Shown here: positions 58,250 to 64,000 of the stretch, piece by piece
How the letters are laid out: every line of letters begins with the position of its first letter
How positions within the stretch are numbered: position 1 is the first letter of the stretch
DNA from: Maritalea mobilis
GTDB lineage: Bacteria; Pseudomonadota; Alphaproteobacteria; Rhizobiales; Devosiaceae
Assembly (NCBI RefSeq): GCF_004363175.1
Contig: NZ_SNYR01000001.1
Coordinates: 372,001-436,000, forward strand
Direction: 5' to 3'
DNA length: 64,000 nt
The notes under the pieces: model-generated
The model's database searches: none
What the model was told of the DNA's origin: nothing
What the model saw: only the letters and a program-made list of their open reading frames with translations
Made by a program: the position numbers and the translations under genes

Positions 58250-58858
58250 TTAAATCCCTTTGCCGCTTTCGACGCTGACCACTTCGACAGCATCTTCGCG
58301 TTTGCGCGCAACCTGCGCATTAATATCCTGCCGCTTCACATTCGGCTTGTGCTTCAATGTCAAAACGATCGCCCCGATCATCGCCACCAACAAAATCAAG
58401 CCAGCAGCTTCGAACAGATAGACATATCGTGTGTAAAGAAGATTGCCCAAAGCTTCGGTGTTCGACATGCCTTCGACAAATGGCACCGCGCTTGACGTTG
58501 CCACTTCGGGCGAAATCACAAACGATCCGGCCACCATGATCAGCTCGATCAGCAAAATGCCGCCAATCAATGCCCCGATGGGCGCATATTGCAAAATGCC
58601 CTGCCGTAATTCGGCAAAGTCAATATCGAGCATCATCACCACGAACAGGAACAACACCATCACCGCGCCCACATAAACAACGATCAGCAATAGCGCCAGG
58701 AACTCAGCCCCAGCCAGCATAAAAATGCCTGCGCCATTCACAAAAGCGAGGATCAAAAACAAAACTGAGTGCACCGGGTTCCGCGATGAAATCACCATCA
58801 CTGCGGAGATGATCGCCACCGTTGCAAACAAATAGAAAAATGCAAGTTGAAGGGTCAT
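58250..58858 (-). CDS. nuoJ: NADH-quinone oxidoreductase subunit J
   Basis: Membrane subunit of 202 residues, five spans, with the conserved NPVHSVLFLILAFVNGAGIF and VYVGAVMVLFLFVVMMLDID segments. A cytoplasmic or periplasmic tail of about 35 residues (VKRQDINAQVARKREDAVEV) follows the last span. Confidence 0.96.
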   Translation of the reverse strand: MTLQLAFFYLFATVAIISAVMVISSRNPVHSVLFLILAFVNGAGIFMLAGAEFLALLLIVVYVGAVMVLFLFVVMMLDIDFAELRQGILQYAPIGALIGGILLIELIMVAGSFVISPEVATSSAVPFVEGMSNTEALGNLLYTRYVYLFEAAGLILLVAMIGAIVLTLKHKPNVKRQDINAQVARKREDAVEVVSVESGKGI

Positions 58859-58870
58859 ATCATCCAGCTC

Positions 58871-59359
58871 CTAGCGATATGGCGCGTCAGCAGCGAGATT
58901 GGCAGCAATCTCACGTTCCCAACGGTCACCATTTTCCAAAAGCTTCTCCTTGTCGAAATAAAGCTCTTCGCGGGTTTCAGTCGCAAATTCAAAGTTTGGC
59001 CCTTCCACAATCGCATCCACGGGACACGCCTCTTGGCAAAAGCCACAATAAATACATTTCACCATATCGATGTCATAACGCACCGTGCGACGTGTGCCAT
59101 CATTCTGGCGTGGGCCAGCTTCAATGGTGATCGCTTGTGCCGGGCAAATCGCTTCACACAATTTGCAGGCAATGCAACGCTCTTCCCCATTGGGATAGCG
59201 GCGCAACGCGTGCTCGCCACGAAAACGTGGGCTAACCGGGCCTTTTTCAAACGGATAGTTGATGGTCGGCTTTGGTTTGAAGAAATAGCGCATTGCCAAA
59301 AAGAATGTCGAAACAAACTCTCTCAGCAACAGCGAGTTGAGAAACTGAATTGCTCGCAT
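58871..59359 (-). CDS. nuoI: NADH-quinone oxidoreductase subunit I
   Basis: Peripheral-arm iron-sulfur protein of 162 residues carrying clusters N6a and N6b. The two ferredoxin motifs are [14 protein letters not shown] and [15 protein letters not shown]. They follow an N-terminal amphipathic anchor ([20 protein letters not shown]). A typical alphaproteobacterial (TYKY-like) length. Confidence 0.97.
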   Translation of the reverse strand: MRAIQFLNSLLLREFVSTFFLAMRYFFKPKPTINYPFEKGPVSPRFRGEHALRRYPNGEERCIACKLCEAICPAQAITIEAGPRQNDGTRRTVRYDIDMVKCIYCGFCQEACPVDAIVEGPNFEFATETREELYFDKEKLLENGDRWEREIAANLAADAPYR

Positions 59360-59372
59360 TGGTCGTTTCTCC

Positions 59373-60470
59373 TTAAGCCATACCGCCGTGCCAACCCCAG
59401 CCAGTCAGCTGGAGCACAAAAGCAACGGCAAAAATCATTACGATGGAAATCGGCAAGAACACTTTCCAGCCCAAACGCATCAATTGGTCATAGCGGTAGC
59501 GCGGCACAAAAGCCTTCACCATCGCGAACATGAAGAACACCAAGCAGGTTTTCAACACGAACCAAACTGCACCAGGAATCCAGTTCAGCGGCGCCACATC
59601 AATTGGAGGTAACCAGCCGCCCATAAATAGGATCGTGGTCAACGCACACATCAACACAATGGCCACATACTCGCCCAACATGAACATCATGTAAGGGGTT
59701 GAGCCATATTCCACCATGAAACCCGCCACCAATTCAGATTCAGCTTCCGGCAAATCGAATGGAGGACGGTTTGTTTCGGCCAGGGCCGAGATGAAAAAGA
59801 TGATGAACATTGGGAACAAAGGCAGCCAGAACCAGTTGAGGAAAGACAACCAAGGCACGCCCAACATGTGCGCCAAGCCCATCTCTTTTTGTGCAATCAC
59901 AATGTCAGTCAGGTTCAAAGATCCAACACAAAGCAACACGGTGATGATCACAAAACCGATGGATACTTCGTAAGACACCATTTGCGCAGCAGAGCGCAAA
60001 GCACCCAAGAACGGATATTTGGAGTTGGATGCCCAACCACCCATGATTACGCCGTAAACGCCAAGTGATGAGATCGCCAATATGTACAAAATGCCCACAT
60101 TGATGTCGGCCATTGCCCATCCTTCATCAATTGGCACAACGGCCCATGCCGCCAGCGACACCAAAACGGTCACGAACGGCGCCAGCAAAAATACAACTTT
60201 GTCAGAGCCAGCAGGAATAAGCGGCTCTTTAAAAACGAATTTCAAAAGGTCAGCAAAGCTTTGCAGCAAACCGAATGCACCAACCACGTTGGGGCCACGC
60301 CGGATTTGCACTGCTGCCCAAACTTTACGGTCAGCCAGCAGCACATAGGCCACAAACACCAGCAAAGTTACCAGCAGCAAGAGCGCTTTCCAAATAAACC
60401 CGATCTGTTCGCCCAACCCCAAAAAGGGTACGCCGAGCAAATAATCAAGTGATGGGAGTAACCAATCCAT
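59373..60470 (-). CDS. nuoH: NADH-quinone oxidoreductase subunit H
   Basis: Quinone-site membrane subunit, 365 residues and about eight or nine spans. Conserved segments: [21 protein letters not shown] near the N-terminus, the acidic loop [21 protein letters not shown] and [15 protein letters not shown] near the C-terminus. Confidence 0.97.
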   Translation of the reverse strand: MDWLLPSLDYLLGVPFLGLGEQIGFIWKALLLLVTLLVFVAYVLLADRKVWAAVQIRRGPNVVGAFGLLQSFADLLKFVFKEPLIPAGSDKVVFLLAPFVTVLVSLAAWAVVPIDEGWAMADINVGILYILAISSLGVYGVIMGGWASNSKYPFLGALRSAAQMVSYEVSIGFVIITVLLCVGSLNLTDIVIAQKEMGLAHMLGVPWLSFLNWFWLPLFPMFIIFFISALAETNRPPFDLPEAESELVAGFMVEYGSTPYMMFMLGEYVAIVLMCALTTILFMGGWLPPIDVAPLNWIPGAVWFVLKTCLVFFMFAMVKAFVPRYRYDQLMRLGWKVFLPISIVMIFAVAFVLQLTGWGWHGGMA

Positions 60471-60480
60471 AATCTAGCCC

Positions 60481-62577
60481 CTACTCCGCAGCTTCTTTAA
60501 CTTGCCCAAGCGCCAATTGCGAACATTCAGCCATCACTTTAGAGGCCCGTGCAATCGGGTTGGTCAAATAGAAATCGTCAATCGGTGATACCAAAGCACC
60601 AGCTTTGATTTTCGCTGGCACCTTCGCCAGTTTCGCCACATCAGCAGCCTTTGTTTCCACTGGGCCTTCAACAACGGCCAAATGCGGAACTTCTGCAAAC
60701 ATTGCGGCGCGCAACTGGTTGAGATTGTCGAATGGCAATGTGGCACCCAAATGTGCGCTCAATGCCCTCAAAATCGCCCAATCTTCCTTGGCTTCGCCCG
60801 GCCCAAACACAGCGCGGTTGGTGCGCTGCACTGTGCCTGCTGTGTTCACATAGGTCACGCTTTTCTCTGTGTAAGCAGAGCCCGGCAAAATCACGTCTGC
60901 CGCATGGGCACCGCGATCACCGTGTGAACCGATATAAACAACAAAGCTGTTCTCAAAGGCGCTCAAATCGTAATTGTCAGCGCCCAACAAGAACACAACG
61001 TCCAATTCGCCTTTTTTGCCTGCTGCCTGCATCTTGGCCGCATCCATGCCGCCACGCTCAGGCACAAAGCCAACGTCCAAACCGCCAACACGGCCCGCTG
61101 CATTGTGCAACACCGCAAAGCCGTTCCAATCGTCGCTCAACGCGCCATTGTCAGATGCGATTTGTGCGCTCAAGGCCAAAACATCTTTCGCAGTTGTGCC
61201 GCTCAATGCGCCTTCACCCACAATGATCATTGGGCGTTTGGCTTTGCTCAACACTTTTGCAAATTTGTCATCACCCGCTGCCAAAGCCGCCAAGGCTTCA
61301 GTACCAGTGCCCAGATAGGCATAATCATATTTCAAATCAGCATTTTCGCCGATCACCGCGATTGGCGTGCCGTTTTGGCGCCAAGCTTTGCGGATACGCG
61401 CATTCAAAACAGAAGCTTCTTTGCGTGGGTCGCTGCCCACGATCAAAATCGCATCTGCTTCTTCAATGCCGGTAATGCCCGCATTCATGATGTAGCTTGC
61501 GCGACCTTTAGAAGGTTCGATTGCCGAACCAACTGGACGACAGTCGAAGCTTTTTGACCCAACAGCGCTCAACAGCGCCTTAAGCGCATACATCTCTTCA
61601 GCACCAGCAAGATCACCGGCCAAAGCGCCGATCTTCGCTGGATCAGCTTTTTTCACCGCACGCGCAATAGTCGCAAACGCATCATTCCAATCAGAAGCCT
61701 GCAATTTGCGGTTCTTTTTCACGTAAACCTTGTCGAGGCGTTGTGATTTCAAACCGTCCCAAATGAAGCGTGTTTTGTCTGAAATCCACTCTTCATTGAT
61801 CGCTTCGTTTACACGTGGCATCACGCGCATCACTTCGCGACCACGGCTATCAACACGAATGTTGGAGCCAACCGCGTCCATCACATCAACGCTTTCGGTC
61901 TTGTTCAATTCCCATGGCCGCGCCTGGAAGGCATAAGGCTTAGAGGTCAACGCGCCAACTGGGCAAAGGTCAATCACATTACCTTGCAACTCAGATGTCA
62001 TTGCCTGCTCAAGATAAGTGGTGATTTCTGCATCTTCACCACGACCGATCAAACCAAGCTCAGAAATGCCAGCCACTTCGGTGGTGAACCGCACACAACG
62101 TGTACAGTGGATACAGCGGGTCATAATGGTTTTCACCAATGGCCCGATATATTTGTCTTCCACCGCGCGCTTATTTTCTTGATAGCGCGAGCTGTCCATG
62201 CCGTAAGCCATGGCTTGGTCTTGCAAATCACACTCGCCGCCCTGGTCACAAATCGGACAATCAAGCGGGTGGTTGATCAGCAAAAATTCCATCACGCCTT
62301 CGCGTGCCTTTTTCACCATTGGTGTATTGGTGAACACTTCCGGCGCTTCCCCATTTGGGCCGGGGCGCAAATCGCGCACACTCATGGCGCAAGAAGCCGC
62401 AGGCTTTGGCGGGCCGCCCTTCACTTCAACAAGGCACATGCGGCAGTTGCCTGCCACTGAAAGCCGTTCGTGATAACAAAAACGTGGAATTTCGGCACCA
62501 GCTTCCTCACACGCTTGCATCAGCGTGTAGTGATCTGGAACCTCAATTTCATTACCGTCTACTTTAATATTGGCCAT
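60481..62577 (-). CDS. nuoG: NADH-quinone oxidoreductase subunit G
   Basis: Large peripheral-arm subunit, 698 residues. The N-terminal 2Fe-2S domain has CYHERLSVAGNCRMCLVEVK, the His-ligated 4Fe-4S site follows, and the third cluster uses CPICDQGGECDLQD and CIHCTRCVRF. The remainder is a molybdopterin-oxidoreductase-like domain without cofactor. The length (about 690) is the mitochondrial/alphaproteobacterial form rather than the 900-residue E. coli form. Confidence 0.97.
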   Translation of the reverse strand: MANIKVDGNEIEVPDHYTLMQACEEAGAEIPRFCYHERLSVAGNCRMCLVEVKGGPPKPAASCAMSVRDLRPGPNGEAPEVFTNTPMVKKAREGVMEFLLINHPLDCPICDQGGECDLQDQAMAYGMDSSRYQENKRAVEDKYIGPLVKTIMTRCIHCTRCVRFTTEVAGISELGLIGRGEDAEITTYLEQAMTSELQGNVIDLCPVGALTSKPYAFQARPWELNKTESVDVMDAVGSNIRVDSRGREVMRVMPRVNEAINEEWISDKTRFIWDGLKSQRLDKVYVKKNRKLQASDWNDAFATIARAVKKADPAKIGALAGDLAGAEEMYALKALLSAVGSKSFDCRPVGSAIEPSKGRASYIMNAGITGIEEADAILIVGSDPRKEASVLNARIRKAWRQNGTPIAVIGENADLKYDYAYLGTGTEALAALAAGDDKFAKVLSKAKRPMIIVGEGALSGTTAKDVLALSAQIASDNGALSDDWNGFAVLHNAAGRVGGLDVGFVPERGGMDAAKMQAAGKKGELDVVFLLGADNYDLSAFENSFVVYIGSHGDRGAHAADVILPGSAYTEKSVTYVNTAGTVQRTNRAVFGPGEAKEDWAILRALSAHLGATLPFDNLNQLRAAMFAEVPHLAVVEGPVETKAADVAKLAKVPAKIKAGALVSPIDDFYLTNPIARASKVMAECSQLALGQVKEAAE

Positions 62578-62589
62578 GCTCTTGCCGCC

Positions 62590-63897
62590 TTATTCCGCTG
62601 CAACAGAAGGCACAGCACCTTCTGCTTTCGCATTGTGCGTATATTGATCAATCCGCGCTTCAATTACCGGACGGAAATTGCGGATCAAACCTTGAATTGG
62701 CCATGCAGCCGCATCGCCCAACGCACAGATTGTGTGTCCTTCAACCTGCTTGGTCACTTCAAACAGCATGTCGATTTCACGTTTTTGCGCTTCACCGCGC
62801 ACCATGCGTTCCATCACACGATACATCCAGCCTGTGCCTTCCCGACAAGGTGTGCACTGGCCACAGCTCTCATGTTTGTAGAAGTAAGAAAGCCGCGCAA
62901 TCGCTGCGATAATGTCGGTGCTCTTATCCATCACGATCACCGCTGCGGTGCCCAATGAAGAGCCAACTTCGCGCAAACCGTCAAAATCCATCACCGCGTC
63001 GCGCATTTTTTCACCCGGCACACAAGGCACAGATGAACCGCCAGGAATAACCGCCAGCAAATTATCCCAACCACCGCGGATACCGCCGCAATGCTTGTCG
63101 ATCAACTCACCGAAAGTGATGCCCATTTCTTCTTCAAATGTCGCTGGCGTGTTCACATGGCCAGATACACAGAAAAGCTTAGAGCCTGTGTTGTTCTCGC
63201 GGCCCAAACCAGCGAACCAAGATCCGCCGCGCCGCAAAATTTCCGGCACAACAGCGATAGATTCAACATTGTTCACCGTGGTTGGACAGCCATAAAGGCC
63301 CATACCCGCTGGGAATGGAGGCTTCAAACGGGGCTGGCCTTTTTTGCCTTCAAGGCTTTCCAGCAAAGCAGTTTCTTCACCGCAAATATAGGCCCCTGCA
63401 CCGTGGTGCACCACAATGTCAAAGTCCCAACCATGTACGTTATTTTTGCCGATCAATTTGGCTTCATATGCCTGATCAACAGCAGCCTGCAAACGCTCGC
63501 GCTCGCGAATAAATTCACCACGCACATAAATAAAGGCGTGATGTGCATCCATGGCGCGGCCAGCCAACAAACACCCTTCAACAAGGTGATGCGGGTCATG
63601 GCGCATAATTTCGCGGTCTTTACAGGTGCCCGGCTCAGATTCGTCAGCATTCACCACCAAATAGTGAGGGCGACCATCATTTTGCTTGGGCATAAAGCTC
63701 CATTTAAGGCCAGTCGGGAAGCCAGCGCCCCCACGACCGCGCAAACCAGAACCCTTCACTTCATCAGTGATCCAGTCGCGTCCCTTATCAATAAAGCTTT
63801 TGGTTTGTGACCAAGAGCCGCGCTTTTTCGCGCCTTCAAGGCTCCAATCACCTAAACCATAGAGGTTGGTAAAAATGCGGTCTTTATCTGTAAGCAT
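62590..63897 (-). CDS. nuoF: NADH-quinone oxidoreductase subunit F
   Basis: NADH-binding flavoprotein of complex I, 435 residues. FMN/NADH motifs [20 protein letters not shown] and [19 protein letters not shown]; cluster N3 ligands in [15 protein letters not shown]. The ATG overlaps the stop codon of the upstream cistron (TAATG), suggesting coupling. Confidence 0.97.
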   Translation of the reverse strand: MLTDKDRIFTNLYGLGDWSLEGAKKRGSWSQTKSFIDKGRDWITDEVKGSGLRGRGGAGFPTGLKWSFMPKQNDGRPHYLVVNADESEPGTCKDREIMRHDPHHLVEGCLLAGRAMDAHHAFIYVRGEFIRERERLQAAVDQAYEAKLIGKNNVHGWDFDIVVHHGAGAYICGEETALLESLEGKKGQPRLKPPFPAGMGLYGCPTTVNNVESIAVVPEILRRGGSWFAGLGRENNTGSKLFCVSGHVNTPATFEEEMGITFGELIDKHCGGIRGGWDNLLAVIPGGSSVPCVPGEKMRDAVMDFDGLREVGSSLGTAAVIVMDKSTDIIAAIARLSYFYKHESCGQCTPCREGTGWMYRVMERMVRGEAQKREIDMLFEVTKQVEGHTICALGDAAAWPIQGLIRNFRPVIEARIDQYTHNAKAEGAVPSVAAE

Positions 63898-64000
63898 TAT
63901 CGACGCCCCCGCATGAATGCATAAAACAACACCAATCCGATTGCCGCGCTAACAACAATTCCGAAAAAGCCACTTGTGAGAAAGGCAGCAAAAAACGCAA
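63897..64000 (-). CDS. Small membrane protein ahead of nuoF, N-terminus outside the window
   Basis: An open frame from the window edge to a TAA at 63897-63899, 33 visible codons. It reads [20 protein letters not shown] and ends FMRGRR: one or two hydrophobic helices and a basic C-terminal tail. It overlaps nuoF by one base. Rhizobiales often have an uncharacterised small membrane protein between nuoE and nuoF; this fits. It is not NuoE, which would show thioredoxin-fold and Cys motifs. Confidence 0.6.
   Translation of the reverse strand, partial: AFFAAFLTSGFFGIVVSAAIGLVLFYAFMRGRR

Noticed and set aside
63091-63810. 239-codon plus-strand frame opposite nuoF
   Set aside because: Fully inside nuoF, whose NADH, FMN and cluster motifs are intact in the opposite strand.

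Overview
The window is a stretch of chromosome from an alphaproteobacterium, most likely of the order Hyphomicrobiales (Rhizobiales). The evidence is gene order and family type. The pdhA-pdhB-pdhC cluster has a lipoyl domain on E1-beta. The block dnaE-rpsB-tsf-pyrH-frr-uppS-cdsA-rseP-bamA-lpxD-fabZ-lpxA-lpxI-lpxB is followed by gltA, gltX, comEC and lexA. The complex I operon runs into birA, an RNase J gene, a DUF1467 gene, proS and lolCD. Prolyl-tRNA synthetase is the short alphaproteobacterial type, and two direct-repeat GTTC-N7-GTTC LexA boxes sit in front of lexA. Base composition looks close to half G+C, low for the order; a marine genus near Devosiaceae would fit, but the genus is a guess. 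Nearly everything is housekeeping. I see no transposon, prophage, CRISPR array, tRNA or rRNA.

Layout: 1-4.4 kb, pyruvate dehydrogenase genes and a partial SGNH hydrolase (minus). 4.5-10 kb, ftsB, eno, a rhodanese, a DUF4169 gene, pyrG, secG and tpiA (minus), with several clear terminators. 10.1-17.7 kb, a tightly packed plus-strand run ppiD-trpE-trpG-trpD-trpC-moaC-moeA. 17.7-23.6 kb, an accessory segment: a CHASE4-GGDEF diguanylate cyclase, a Mn/Fe ABC importer (sitABCD), a DUF1127 protein and a hairpin-rich stretch with no convincing gene. 23.6-29.4 kb, lexA, comEC, gltX and gltA. 29.4-42.4 kb, lipid A and outer-membrane biogenesis genes joined to translation genes (minus). 42.6-50.4 kb, dnaE, a 34-residue membrane peptide gene, lolD, lolC, proS, a likely plus-strand small RNA and a DUF1467 gene. 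50.4-64 kb, RNase J, birA and nuoN to nuoF (minus).

The genes cover the pyruvate-to-respiration route (enolase, PDH, citrate synthase, complex I), tryptophan and molybdopterin synthesis, lipid A and beta-barrel assembly, lipoprotein export and DNA replication with the SOS switch. The least explained parts are non-coding or very small. The dnaE upstream region (46144-46400) combines a 34-residue membrane peptide, two near-consensus LexA boxes and two DnaA boxes. An apparent small RNA lies beside proS (about 50030-50173). A structured region lies at 23080-23340. The gltA, pdhA and bamA leaders contain perfect inverted repeats.
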